Below, in pieces: positions 8,113-16,194 of a DNA stretch of 33,239 bases (positions within the stretch are counted from its first letter, which is position 1; each line of letters begins with the position of its first letter). The stretch spans positions 1 through 33,239 of the forward strand of contig JAHHIB010000095.1 of the NCBI GenBank assembly GCA_019359075.1, written 5' to 3'. The notes under the pieces were generated by a model. That model saw only the letters and a program-made list of their open reading frames with translations. It searched no databases and was not told the origin of the DNA. The translations under genes and the position numbers were made by a program. The DNA is from Kalymmatonema hyalinum WJT4-NPBG1 (GTDB lineage: Bacteria; Cyanobacteriota; Cyanobacteriia; Cyanobacteriales; Nostocaceae).

Positions 8113-8328
8113 ATTCGCTCATTCAAAATTCGCTCGTTCAAACATTTTGAACCCCACGGATAAATCCGGGGGCTATGATTTGTTGTTGCAAAGCATTTTT
8201 ATCCCTTCATTAATAAAATCTTGGCGCAAGACCGTTAAACAAGGTAAACTTAAATTAAAAATTAAAAGAATTTAAAATTTTTCTTTTTCATTATTTCTTA
8301 ATTATTTTTGAATTTTGAATGAGCGAAT
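8113..8328. repeat. 216-bp element with perfect 19-bp terminal inverted repeats
   Basis: ATTCGCTCATTCAAAATTC at 8113-8131 is the exact reverse complement of 8310-8328. The inside is AT-rich and non-coding and contains a strong hairpin at 8152-8172. The size and layout are those of a miniature inverted-repeat element. The outside flanks are GC-rich palindromic repeats (CCCTTCGGGC and TCCCTCACGGGACGC types) known as dispersed repeats in cyanobacteria. I saw no clear target-site duplication. Confidence 0.5.
8152..8172. repeat. Hairpin CCCC(A)CGGA-TAAA-TCCGGGGG
   Basis: An 8-bp GC stem with one bulged A and a TAAA loop. It resembles terminal hairpins of IS200/IS605-type or PATE-like elements. 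No transposase is nearby. Confidence 0.45.
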
Positions 8329-8492
8329 GCGTGAATTTGAGCGTATCCCTCACGGGACGCCTTTGGCGCTCAGCGAGGGTCAACTTTGAAGATGATGTGG
8401 CACGAGCGAAATCATCGTCATGCTGGCCAAGAATGGTTGCGAACGGGTCTGATTGAGATATGCAACAATCTTTGAGATAAATTCTTTTAGAA

Positions 8493-8528
8493 AAAAGCGA
8501 TCGCACTTGCAGGTGAGCGATCGCTTTT
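8493..8528. terminator. ftsH terminator built from two HIP1 octamers
   Basis: AAAAGCGATCGC (8493-8504) and GCGATCGCTTTT (8517-8528) form a perfect 12-bp stem with a 12-base loop, flanked by A and T runs on the two sides. It lies 18 bases past the ftsH stop and would act on the minus strand. The HIP1 palindromes are the core of the stem. Confidence 0.75.
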
Positions 8529-8545
8529 CAATTCTTCCAAAATTT

Positions 8546-10486
8546 CTAAACTAGCAAACTTTGCATCAAAGGCTTATCTTGTGATAACTTACCAGTCCGC
8601 AACCATTCATTAAGTTCAGCTGGTGCTTTGGCTTGGTTAAGGTGTTCCCGCAGTGCTGCACCTTCCAAAATTTCTTTTTGCAACAGTTCTTCTGCGGTTT
8701 GCTCCAGTAAGTCGCGGTTTTCTTGCAGAATGGTTAAAGCAATGTGGTGGGCATTATCCACTATCTGCTTCACCTCGCGGTCAATTTCTTCTGCCACTTT
8801 GGGGCTTACTGAACGGCGGGGATTACCGTAACCTTCGATAAACTGCTGCTGGACTTTTTCAAAGGCAACAGGACCAAGTTCATCGCTCATACCGTACACA
8901 GTGACATAGCGTTCTGCTAAGTCAGTGGCTTTCTGAATATCATCACTAGCACCCGTGGACACTTTACCAAAGACGGTTTCTTCTGCAGAACGTCCACCCA
9001 AGAGGGTAGCAATGCGACCGCGAATTTCATCTTCTATCATCAAGAAGCGGTCTTCTTCGGGCATTTGAATTGTGTAACCCAAAGCACCAACGCCACGCGG
9101 GACAACGGAGATTTTCTCGACTTTACCAGCTCCAGGCATCAAAGCACCGATGATGGCGTGACCAACTTCGTGATAAGCCACGGTCTTTTTCTCAGTTTCA
9201 TTGAGGACGCGAGAGCGTTTTTCCAAACCAGCGACAACACGCTCAATGGCTTCGTTAAAATCCGCCATAATCACCGCTTGCCGATTTTGGCGTGCAGCTA
9301 GGAGTGCAGCTTCGTTCACCAAGTTGGCTAAATCTGCCCCAGCAAACCCAGGCGTCCTAATGGCGATGGTTCCCAAGTCCACATCCTCAGCCAATTTGAC
9401 ATTTCTAGCATGGACTTTGAGAATGGCTTCGCGACCAATTTTATCAGGACGATCCACAACAACTTGGCGGTCAAACCGACCGGGACGGCGCAATGCGGGA
9501 TCGAGAACTTCGGGACGGTTGGTGGCGGCGATGATAATCACGCCTGTGTTGGCATCAAAGCCGTCCATTTCCGTGAGTAATTGGTTGAGGGTTTGTTCGC
9601 GTTCATCGTTACCACCTACAAACCCACCAGCACCACCGCGAGACTTACCTAGTGCGTCTAATTCATCGATAAAGACGATACAGGGAGCTTGTTGTTTTGC
9701 CTGCTCGAATAAGTCGCGGACTCGTGCAGCACCGACACCAACAAAAAGTTCAATAAATTCTGAACCAGAGATGCTGAAGAAGGGAACACTAGCTTCACCA
9801 GCAATTGCCTTGGCTAAAAGTGTTTTACCCGTTCCTGGAGGTCCTACCACCAAGACACCTTTGGGAATTTTTGCTCCTAAGCGCGTGTATTTATCAGCAC
9901 TTTTGAGAAAATCGACAATCTCTTCTAGTTCGGCTTTTGCTTCATCTACGCCAGCAACATCGATAAATTTTACACCGGTGCTACCTTCGGAGTAGATGCG
10001 AGCCTTACTTTTACCCACCGTCAGCGCCGCAGGACCACCCCCTTGACGATTGAGCAAAAAGCCCCAAATACCAAAGAAAATTAACGGAGGCGCAACCCAG
10101 CTTAGGAGAGTGCTAATCCAACCATTTTGGTTTGGCGGTGGTGCACCAAACTCTACATTATTGTCGCGGAGAATTTTGGGTAAATCCAGATCGAGCGCTA
10201 CCGGTGTGGTTACGAAGACTTGTTCAGCAGGTTTACCATCTGGGTCTTGGGTTTTGATGGAATACTCAATGCGATCGCCCCCCACAACAGCCCGATCTAC
10301 TTTACCTGCTTGTACCTGAGCAATAAAATCGCTATAGGGTACTTGCGGCAATTTGGGACCAAAAAAGCTAGGAACAATTGCGTTTAGGAGAAAAAGAAAA
10401 GTCAATAAAATGAGCAAACTACCACCAAACTGCCGTATCCTCGACGGTTTTATTTGGCGTTTATTTTTATTAGTTTCAACTGGCAT
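8546..10486 (-). CDS. ftsH: ATP-dependent zinc metalloprotease FtsH
   Basis: FtsH is a membrane-anchored hexameric AAA+ protease. In cyanobacteria, paralogues remove damaged photosystem II D1 protein or control other membrane and regulatory targets. Visible in order are two membrane helices (about residues 23-42 and 129-145) around a lumenal domain, Walker A GPPGTGKT at 215-222, the pore FVG at 248-250, Walker B IVFIDE at 270-275, the second-region Arg in RRPGRFDRQ, and the zinc site HEVGH at 439-443. The protein is 646 residues, full length. ATG 10486 gives the usual N-terminus [10 protein letters not shown], and AGGAGG lies 12 bases upstream. The frame could be extended to 10528, but that adds an unlikely leader. 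Which of the four cyanobacterial paralogues it is needs a tree. Confidence 0.97.
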   Translation of the reverse strand: MPVETNKNKRQIKPSRIRQFGGSLLILLTFLFLLNAIVPSFFGPKLPQVPYSDFIAQVQAGKVDRAVVGGDRIEYSIKTQDPDGKPAEQVFVTTPVALDLDLPKILRDNNVEFGAPPPNQNGWISTLLSWVAPPLIFFGIWGFLLNRQGGGPAALTVGKSKARIYSEGSTGVKFIDVAGVDEAKAELEEIVDFLKSADKYTRLGAKIPKGVLVVGPPGTGKTLLAKAIAGEASVPFFSISGSEFIELFVGVGAARVRDLFEQAKQQAPCIVFIDELDALGKSRGGAGGFVGGNDEREQTLNQLLTEMDGFDANTGVIIIAATNRPEVLDPALRRPGRFDRQVVVDRPDKIGREAILKVHARNVKLAEDVDLGTIAIRTPGFAGADLANLVNEAALLAARQNRQAVIMADFNEAIERVVAGLEKRSRVLNETEKKTVAYHEVGHAIIGALMPGAGKVEKISVVPRGVGALGYTIQMPEEDRFLMIEDEIRGRIATLLGGRSAEETVFGKVSTGASDDIQKATDLAERYVTVYGMSDELGPVAFEKVQQQFIEGYGNPRRSVSPKVAEEIDREVKQIVDNAHHIALTILQENRDLLEQTAEELLQKEILEGAALREHLNQAKAPAELNEWLRTGKLSQDKPLMQSLLV

Positions 10487-10669
10487 TCTTTGATGTATCC
10501 TCCTGGTAAGGAAAAATTCAAATTTCAAATTTCAAAATTACAAAAATCCATCTTAGCAGCTAGTCTAGTTGGTGGGTGAATTAAAATTAAATATGTTGTT
10601 GCTTATTGTTATTACTTACTCATACTTAGTTCTTTTTGACAAGTAACCACTAACTAGAACATGGCTATT

Positions 10670-10891
10670 TCATGTTAATAAAAGAGCAAATAGACCACAT
10701 AAAGCAATACCATCAAACACGCGAACACCACCGATAGTTAGTACCCGTGTCATGCCTTGAAGATCTTGAAGATGCAGCAAATCAGAACCAATTAACACGT
10801 CTACTGCCACAACAAACCAAAAAGGTAGTAGCAGTAACAACGCCAGAAATCGCAGGAGCGACACTGGCAAGTAAATCACGGCGGTGTACAA
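10670..10891 (-). CDS. Possible small membrane protein
   Basis: A 73-residue frame with two strongly hydrophobic segments, LLRFLALLLLLPFWFVVAV (about 12-30) and FDGIALCGLFALLL (about 59-72), joined by a polar loop containing GMTRVLTIGGVRV. The pattern fits a real two-helix membrane protein better than the competing plus-strand frame at 10747-10974. The frame must start at TTG 10891 or GTG nearby, with no good ribosome site, which keeps confidence low. The stop TAA lies about 180 bases upstream of ftsH on the same strand, so read-through into ftsH is possible. Confidence 0.4.
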   Translation of the reverse strand: MYTAVIYLPVSLLRFLALLLLLPFWFVVAVDVLIGSDLLHLQDLQGMTRVLTIGGVRVFDGIALCGLFALLLT

Positions 10892-10994
10892 GCAGAGTGT
10901 TGTCTATTGGTCTGCTTGAACTTATTTTAAAGAATGAGGCATATGCTTCTATTTCGTACCTGCCCCCCAGATGAATGGGAATTGCCGTACTTAT

Positions 10995-11198
10995 ATGCAA
11001 AATCAGCTTCAATTTGTTCTAAAAGTCTTTCTACTCTCGGCTGGACTGTCTGTCTTGATTAAGTACGTTATGCCAAATTTATCTATTCCAGCGACAGCGA
11101 CAAACGCCCTGATCATCGTTTTTTTACCGACTTTGATCATGGCAAGTCTTTTACTATGGCGAATCGCAACGACAGCAAAATTAGTTAAAAATAACTAG
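10995..11198 (+). CDS. Small two-helix membrane protein
   Basis: The product is 67 residues, with helix one FVLKVFLLSAGLSVLIKYV and helix two ALIIVFLPTLIMASLLLWRI, then a basic tail KLVKNN that likely stays in the cytoplasm. An upstream in-frame ATG at 10971 would add eight residues. Neither start has a strong Shine-Dalgarno. The gene ends seven bases before the start of the permease gene, so the two are probably one operon. Family not recognised by name, function unknown. Confidence 0.65.
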   Translation: MQNQLQFVLKVFLLSAGLSVLIKYVMPNLSIPATATNALIIVFLPTLIMASLLLWRIATTAKLVKNN

Positions 11199-11205
11199 CC
11201 GGGAA

Positions 11206-12399
11206 TTGCTAGAATCAGCTAACCTAGCTGCATTCAGAGGAAATAGCAGCTCATCAATAGCCGGGAGACAGGGAGTGAATCTAGGTCAATGGATTGGTTT
11301 AATCGCCATAGTTATTTCTTTGTACATTCTGTGGCAGATTCGGGAAGTCATGTTGCTGATATTTGCCGCAGTTGTCTTAGCGACTACCTTAAATCGACTG
11401 GCTCGACGGTTCCAGCGCTCAGGAATGAAGCGTGGATTTGCTGTATTCCTCTCAGTAAGCATATTTTTAGCTTTAATTGTCGGTTTTTTCTGGCTGATTG
11501 TCCCGCCTTTTGCAGATCAGTTTCAAGAACTTACAAAACAGGTTCCCAGAGGTTTGGAGCGCTTTAATACTTGGCTAGATGAATTGAGAACTCGCGTTCC
11601 CAGCCAGTTGACTCCGTACATACCTGATATCAACAGCCTCAGCCAACAAGCACAGCCTATTATAAATCGTGCAGTGGGAAGCTCCTTCGCCTTTGTCTCT
11701 GGCTCTTTGGAAGTTGTTCTCAAGGTTTTGCTAGTGCTAGTTTTAACAGGGATGTTTTTAGCCAACCCCGAATCTTACCGCAAAGTATTTGTGCGGCTGT
11801 TTCCCTCGTTTTATCGCCAGCGAGTGGATGGAATTTTGGATAAATGCGAGGTGTCATTGGAGGGATGGGTAACAGGCGCTTTTATCGCTATGGGTGTCGT
11901 GGGAGTGATGAGTTTAATTGGCTTATCAATTTTGCGCGTGCGTTCAGCACTGGCTTTAGCAGTTTTGGCGGGATTTTTAAACTTGGTTCCCAACCTTGGT
12001 CCAACACTAAGTGTCATACCCGCAATGGCGATCGCCCTTCTGGATGCTCCCTGGAAAATCCTCGCTGTTTTAATTCTCTACTTTATCATTCAGCAGGTTG
12101 AGAGTAATTTCATCACGCCCATCGTCATGGCGCATCAAGTGTCGCTGCTACCAGCTATCACCTTAATCTCACAGCTATTTTTTGTGACATTCTTTGGCTT
12201 TTTAGGCTTGTTTCTAGCGCTACCCCTGACTGTTGTGGCTAAGATTTGGGTGCAAGAAGTGTTGATTAAAGATGTTTTGGATCAATGGGGTAGTAAGTCT
12301 AATAGAGAGACTGAGTTTGTTATTGTTTCTGACGAGCCACAAACAGACAAATCTGCTAAAAATCAGCCAAATGACGAGGATCAGCCGATTAGTCAATAG
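11206..12399 (+). CDS. AI-2E family (PerM/UPF0118) transporter
   Basis: A 397-residue polytopic inner-membrane protein with the layout of the AI-2E exporter superfamily. Two helices come first (about 30-65), then a helix followed by the soluble segment FADQFQELTKQVPRGLERF, then a helix near residue 180, and five or so C-terminal helices. The latter contain the conserved LNLVPNLGPTLSVIPA and VESNFITPIVMAHQV, the family's most constant regions. Members include autoinducer-2 exporters, Na+/H+ antiporters and many of unknown substrate, so the substrate is not predictable. The only start at the top of the frame is TTG 11206. GTG 11275 has GGGAG seven bases upstream and is a good alternative. The C-terminal tail (DEPQTDKSAKNQPNDEDQ) is acidic and cytoplasmic. 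Confidence 0.88.
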   Translation: MLESANLAAFRGNSSSSIAGRQGVNLGQWIGLIAIVISLYILWQIREVMLLIFAAVVLATTLNRLARRFQRSGMKRGFAVFLSVSIFLALIVGFFWLIVPPFADQFQELTKQVPRGLERFNTWLDELRTRVPSQLTPYIPDINSLSQQAQPIINRAVGSSFAFVSGSLEVVLKVLLVLVLTGMFLANPESYRKVFVRLFPSFYRQRVDGILDKCEVSLEGWVTGAFIAMGVVGVMSLIGLSILRVRSALALAVLAGFLNLVPNLGPTLSVIPAMAIALLDAPWKILAVLILYFIIQQVESNFITPIVMAHQVSLLPAITLISQLFFVTFFGFLGLFLALPLTVVAKIWVQEVLIKDVLDQWGSKSNRETEFVIVSDEPQTDKSAKNQPNDEDQPISQ

Positions 12400-12529
12400 C
12401 TACTCGTCTTTTGTTCCTGCGCTATAGTCTTGTCTGGGAAGGCTTTCATAAAAATTTTACTGCCGATTTATGTCGCTTAGTTATATTAAGAAATGTAACG
12501 TAAGCTGCATACAAGGTACTGGAATTTTT

Positions 12530-13120
12530 ATGAGTACACCGCAACCAGTCAAAAAAAGCAACGCTAAATCTAGAATCAATTCTGCTTTTAAGCAACTGAT
12601 GTCCATACATTGGATAATGGCAGTCTGCTATTTGGTAATATTTGTTAGTGGTTTGTTCATGGTTCGGTTGCCCGAAGAGCTATTCTTTAGAGATTCACTC
12701 TATGACTTTCATAAGTCTGTTGGCGCGCTAACAATGGCATTACTGACTTGGCGGGTATTCATCCTGCTGGGTGTGTGGCGGAGGAAGTACACAAAACGTC
12801 CGCCAAAGTTTACCAAGGAATGGTTGAAAACATTTGCCCTGCACACAAGTCTGTATGTTTTCATGTGGGCGGTTCCCGTTACTGGCTTTTTCCTCTCTAA
12901 TTCCTACCGAAGCAGTAACGTAAAATTTTTTGGGATTGTTCTACCAGACATATTTCCGCAAAATTCTGCAATTATCGACATAGCAAGAAGCTCTCATTTT
13001 TGGCTCGCCTATGCATTTTTGGCGTTTATCCTGCTTCACCTGACGGCGCAATGGAAAGTTCTTCGGGCAAACTCTCGAAGATTTTTGGGTTTTGTGAAAA
13101 CCAAATTTGCCAAAACCTAA
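12530..13120 (+). CDS. Cytochrome b561-type membrane haem protein
   Basis: A 196-residue protein with four membrane helices (about 27-47, 63-82, 103-122 and 156-178). Candidate haem ligands sit in the helices: His27 (SIHWIM), His61 (DFHKSVG), His105 (ALHTSLY), His156 and His170 (HFWLAY and LLHLTAQW). This fits the bacterial cytochrome b561 (CybB) family, which moves electrons between membrane quinones and acceptors such as superoxide or periplasmic partners. An upstream ATG at 12470 adds 20 unlikely residues. ATG 12530 gives the natural N-terminus, with only a weak GGA upstream. It is 130 bases after the permease gene, so the two may or may not be co-transcribed. Confidence 0.82.
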   Translation: MSTPQPVKKSNAKSRINSAFKQLMSIHWIMAVCYLVIFVSGLFMVRLPEELFFRDSLYDFHKSVGALTMALLTWRVFILLGVWRRKYTKRPPKFTKEWLKTFALHTSLYVFMWAVPVTGFFLSNSYRSSNVKFFGIVLPDIFPQNSAIIDIARSSHFWLAYAFLAFILLHLTAQWKVLRANSRRFLGFVKTKFAKT

Positions 13121-13429
13121 AACACAGTGCGTTAAAAATCCGGTTTCTAGAACATTAATTTAGTAATCTTGGAAAAAGCTATCCCCTAACCTCTCCTTAT
13201 TCATCAGCCTTAACGAGACTTATTAAAGCTCGAAGCAATAAACATTATTCATAGAAAAATAAATTTATATTATTGACAAAAAACAAAGACTATGAATAAA
13301 ACTTTATCACTGAAACCCATGTGGAAGATAGAGTATACCTAGTGCAGATTGAAAGTTTGTCAACAGCATCCTAAGCTTTAAGGTTGTTTCCTCCTGGCTG
13401 ATTACCAAAATTTCCAGGTGATTTACCTT
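13121..13429. other. Intergenic region before the APC permease
   Basis: No gene seen. An AT-rich stretch holds TTGACA near 13274, followed by weak -10 candidates (TATGAAT or ATAAAA), and could be a promoter for the permease. Evidence is weak. Confidence 0.3.
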
Positions 13430-14761
13430 ATGGCAACAAAAGTAACAGTGCCGAAGCCTACACTTTCTACAATCGACGCAGTTGCCTTAATTGTAGGCAT
13501 GGTAGTCGGCGTAGCCATATTCAAGACGCCAGCCCTAGTAGCACAGTACACGCAAAATACAGGGGTTGCACTGCTAGCGTGGTTACTAGGTGGAGCCATG
13601 TCCCTAGTTGGCGCTCTGTGCTACGCAGAATTGACAACCGCTTATCCCGATGCTGGAGGAACTTACCACTATCTGATGCGTGCCTTTGGCAAAAGTCCTG
13701 CTTTCTTGTTTGCTTGGGCGCGGCTGACGGTTATTCAAACTGGTTCGATCGCCTTACCAGCATTCGTGTTTGGAGATTATGCTGCTCAGTTGCTGCCTAT
13801 AGGAGGATACTCTTCAGCAATTTACGCCGCAGGTGTAATCATTTGCCTGACAGGTTTAAACATTTTAGGTGTGCAGCAAGGGAAGTGGGCTCAGAACGGG
13901 CTTACAGCAGCAAAAGTACTGGGTTTACTGTTAATAGTTATTATCAGTATTGCCTTTGCTGTACAAGTACCGCAAGAGACATCGACTCCGGCTGCTGAAA
14001 AGACAGCGTTTGGTCAGGCAATGATTTATGTGCTGCTAACTTATGGTGGCTGGAATGAAGCTGCCTATATTTCAGCAGAAGTACGGAATGGCAAACGCAA
14101 CATGGTGCGCGCCTTATTAGGAAGTATTGCCATTATCACAGTGATTTTTCTGTTGATTAACGTGGCATTCATTTACGGTTTGGGAGTTGCAGGTTTGGCT
14201 TCATCGGAAGCACCAACAGCTGATTTAATGCGTCGCGCTGTTGGAGAAAACGGAGCAAGATTCGTTAGTTTACTAGTTGCGGTTTCAGCGTTAGGTGCAG
14301 CCAACGCCACTATTTTTACTGGTGCGCGTACGAACTACGCTCTAGGACGCGACTTTCGCAAGTTTTCATTCCTGGGACGCTGGCAAGAAAGTACTGGTAC
14401 TCCAAAAAATGCCTTACTGGTTCAGGGGGCAATTTCCTTAGCGTTGGTGGTACTGGGTGCTTTAACTCGCAAAGGCTTTGAAACGATGGTAGACTATACT
14501 ACGCCAGTATTTTGGTTCTTTTTTCTACTGTCTGGGGTGGCATTACTGGTGCTACGCTCCCGAGAGCCAGACGTACCCCGTCCTTTCCGCGTGCCTCTTT
14601 ACCCCTGGACACCATTACTGTTTTGTGCTATTTGTGGCTACCTACTATACTCCAGTCTAACTTATGTACGTATCGGAGGTATTACTGGTCTGGTAGTTCT
14701 TTTAACAGGTATTCCTTTACTGCTTCTCAACCGTCAACGAACGACTTCCACAAACCCTTAA
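13430..14761 (+). CDS. APC-superfamily amino acid permease
   Basis: A 443-residue membrane transporter with about 12 hydrophobic segments. The first helix has the unwound glycine motif VALIVGMVVGVAIFKTP, typical of APC transporters where substrate amino groups bind. Later come ALCYAELTTAYPDAGGTYHYL (first intracellular loop, with the conserved glutamate and GG), GGWNEAAYISAEVRN on helix six, and YALGRDFRKF. Substrate is most likely an amino acid, but which one cannot be read. ATG 13430 has AGGTGA seven bases upstream. A GTG at 13418 would add four residues. The gene ends 18 bases before the start of the lipoprotein gene, so both are likely co-transcribed. Confidence 0.88.
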   Translation: MATKVTVPKPTLSTIDAVALIVGMVVGVAIFKTPALVAQYTQNTGVALLAWLLGGAMSLVGALCYAELTTAYPDAGGTYHYLMRAFGKSPAFLFAWARLTVIQTGSIALPAFVFGDYAAQLLPIGGYSSAIYAAGVIICLTGLNILGVQQGKWAQNGLTAAKVLGLLLIVIISIAFAVQVPQETSTPAAEKTAFGQAMIYVLLTYGGWNEAAYISAEVRNGKRNMVRALLGSIAIITVIFLLINVAFIYGLGVAGLASSEAPTADLMRRAVGENGARFVSLLVAVSALGAANATIFTGARTNYALGRDFRKFSFLGRWQESTGTPKNALLVQGAISLALVVLGALTRKGFETMVDYTTPVFWFFFLLSGVALLVLRSREPDVPRPFRVPLYPWTPLLFCAICGYLLYSSLTYVRIGGITGLVVLLTGIPLLLLNRQRTTSTNP

Positions 14762-14779
14762 TTCATGGAGAAAGATGTC

Positions 14780-15448
14780 ATGAAATTACAGGCAACGTTA
14801 AAGCTTTTGTTTACAACAGTAAGTTTAAGTAGCCTAATAATAGCTGGTTGCACTTCCAATCAGCAAGTGAGTTCTCAGCAACAGGATGAAGCGTCTCCTT
14901 CCACCGTGGAAGTGCAGCAGAAGTCTCCACCTGCATCTCAATCTGCACAACGGACGCCTGATGTCGTGTACGTTCCAACACCTCCGGAAGTTGTCGATAG
15001 AATGTTGACAATTGCCAAGGTTGGCAAAAATGATGTTCTGTATGACCTTGGTAGTGGTGATGGACGGATTCCCATTGCCGCAGTGCAGAAGTATAAAGTC
15101 AAGAAGGCTGTTGGTATAGATATTGATCCAGAACGCATTAAAGAGGCTAACGCAAACGCTCAAAAAGCAGGGCTTACTGGCAAGGTGCAGTTTCTCCAAC
15201 AAGACTTGTTTACAAGTGACTTTAGCGATGCAACAGTGATCAGCCTTTACCTGCTCCCCGAACTCAATGTTAAGTTGCGTCCAAAGTTATTGAAACTCCC
15301 AGCAGGTACGCGTATCGTGTCGCACGCTTTTGACATGGGCGAGTGGAAAGCTGACAAAGTCGAGCAAGTAGACGGCAGAACAGTTTACTTCTGGACTGTA
15401 CCAAAACAGATTCCGGCAAATTTACAGAAGCCAACTCCTAGCAGTTAG
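14780..15448 (+). CDS. Lipoprotein with class I SAM-methyltransferase fold
   Basis: A 222-residue protein that starts with a lipoprotein signal peptide: basic KLQATLK, then a hydrophobic stretch, then the lipobox LIIAGC with Cys24 as the lipid site. A low-complexity Ser/Gln/Pro linker follows to about residue 62. The rest is a Rossmann methyltransferase with motif I VLYDLGSGDGRIP (86-98), the acidic end of strand two VGIDIDP (111-117), and motif II/III QFLQQDLF and TVISLYLLPELN. ATG 14780 has GGAGAAAG five bases upstream. An ATG at 14765 would add five residues. SAM is a cytoplasmic cofactor, so an exported methyltransferase fold is odd. It may use another ligand, act before export, or the signal may be an anchor on the inner side. 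Proteins of this layout are known in cyanobacteria, but I know of no defined substrate. Confidence 0.8.
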   Translation: MKLQATLKLLFTTVSLSSLIIAGCTSNQQVSSQQQDEASPSTVEVQQKSPPASQSAQRTPDVVYVPTPPEVVDRMLTIAKVGKNDVLYDLGSGDGRIPIAAVQKYKVKKAVGIDIDPERIKEANANAQKAGLTGKVQFLQQDLFTSDFSDATVISLYLLPELNVKLRPKLLKLPAGTRIVSHAFDMGEWKADKVEQVDGRTVYFWTVPKQIPANLQKPTPSS

Positions 15449-15503
15449 ATTGAGAACTCAGAATATAGCCGTTTTCAATTGGGTGCAATACAGCTTGTTT
15501 CGA

Positions 15504-15525
15504 GGGGTACAGTATGCTGTGCCCC
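15504..15525. terminator. Hairpin between convergent genes
   Basis: GGGGTACAG-TATG-CTGTGCCCC forms a 9-bp stem (one G-T pair) between the methyltransferase-fold gene and the convergent zinc-ribbon gene. A weak T-rich stretch follows, so it is a probable intrinsic terminator. Confidence 0.55.
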
Positions 15526-15545
15526 TTGCTTGTGGTATGTGCTTT

Positions 15546-15905
15546 TCACTTCCAAGGTGAGGGAATAGCATTCACCGACAGAATCTTTGCCACCTGTAAC
15601 TTAATCGCCACCTTACCACAATGGGGACAAGTGACCCTGACTTCTTCTTGTTGTGGCTCTCGTTGGTGCTGAATCAACACGCCTTCGGTGCAATGCCAAC
15701 ATTCACAAATGACACGTCCTTCGGGTTTGTTAACATCCAACAGGCGGATGTGTTGCCCAAATACTGGTTCTGGTTCTGGTCCTGAGTCCCAGTCTTGTTG
15801 GAAGTTCCGTTCTGCTCGGAAACCCCGTTCTGGTCGGGAACCTCGGTCTGGTCGGGGAATGGGTTTGGGGATCGAGCGGGGTTGGTTAATGTTTTCTTGA
15901 CTCAT
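15546..15905 (-). CDS. Small zinc-ribbon protein with Arg-rich repeat N-terminus
   Basis: A 119-residue soluble protein. Two CxxC pairs, CWHC (69-72) and CPHC (93-96), form a likely four-cysteine zinc ribbon. An extra Cys67 is adjacent. The N-terminal 35 residues are a low-complexity Arg/Pro/Gly stretch (RPDRGSRPERGFRAERN), encoded by short tandem repeats of the GGTCTGGTCGGG type, which suggests slippage-driven expansion. The C-terminal part (KVAIKLQVAKIL) is a short helix. Zinc ribbons of this size often bind nucleic acid or a protein partner. No specific family is recognised. ATG 15905 is preceded by a GGCGGG-type purine-rich stretch. The divergent amylase gene begins 289 bases away. Confidence 0.7.
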   Translation of the reverse strand: MSQENINQPRSIPKPIPRPDRGSRPERGFRAERNFQQDWDSGPEPEPVFGQHIRLLDVNKPEGRVICECWHCTEGVLIQHQREPQQEEVRVTCPHCGKVAIKLQVAKILSVNAIPSPWK

Positions 15906-16194
15906 AACAAAACCCGCCTCAGCAGGTGGATAAATTTTCAGCCATTCTGATGTTAGCAGGTAGCAACTACTCTCCTGCGGACGATATTATTATCAGTCTT
16001 CCCTTGCAAGGCAAAGGGCATCCGGGAAGAAAAAAAGTTTTAAGGATGCCATGTGAACTTTTTGAATTTTGAATTCCGGGTAGCGGTACTAATCTGGTAG
16101 TATTGCGAGCAGCAGTCACTTTTTCTACCACAAGTGTGAGTTGCAAACAACCCGAGATTTGCAACTATTGCGATGGAGAGATAGAGAGCCATTC
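15906..16194. promoter_or_regulatory. Divergent intergenic region with 7-bp hairpin
   Basis: Both flanking genes are divergent, so promoters should be here. I cannot mark the boxes. GGCATCC at 16017-16023 pairs with GGATGCC at 16044-16050, with an A/T-rich loop of about 20 bases. It may be a dispersed repeat rather than a regulator. Confidence 0.35.

Noticed and set aside
8291-8506. 71-residue minus-strand ORF
   Set aside because: It covers palindromic repeats and part of the ftsH terminator; no family resemblance.
9201-9995. 264-residue plus-strand ORF
   Set aside because: It lies fully antisense to the conserved catalytic part of ftsH. Its translation is low-complexity (Ser, Arg, Ala, Pro) and is explained by the ftsH codon bias.
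10747-10974. 75-residue plus-strand ORF
   Set aside because: It overlaps the hydrophobic minus-strand frame and has no recognisable pattern or good start.
14834-15202. 122-residue minus-strand ORF
   Set aside because: Antisense to the methyltransferase-fold gene, which has clear motifs.
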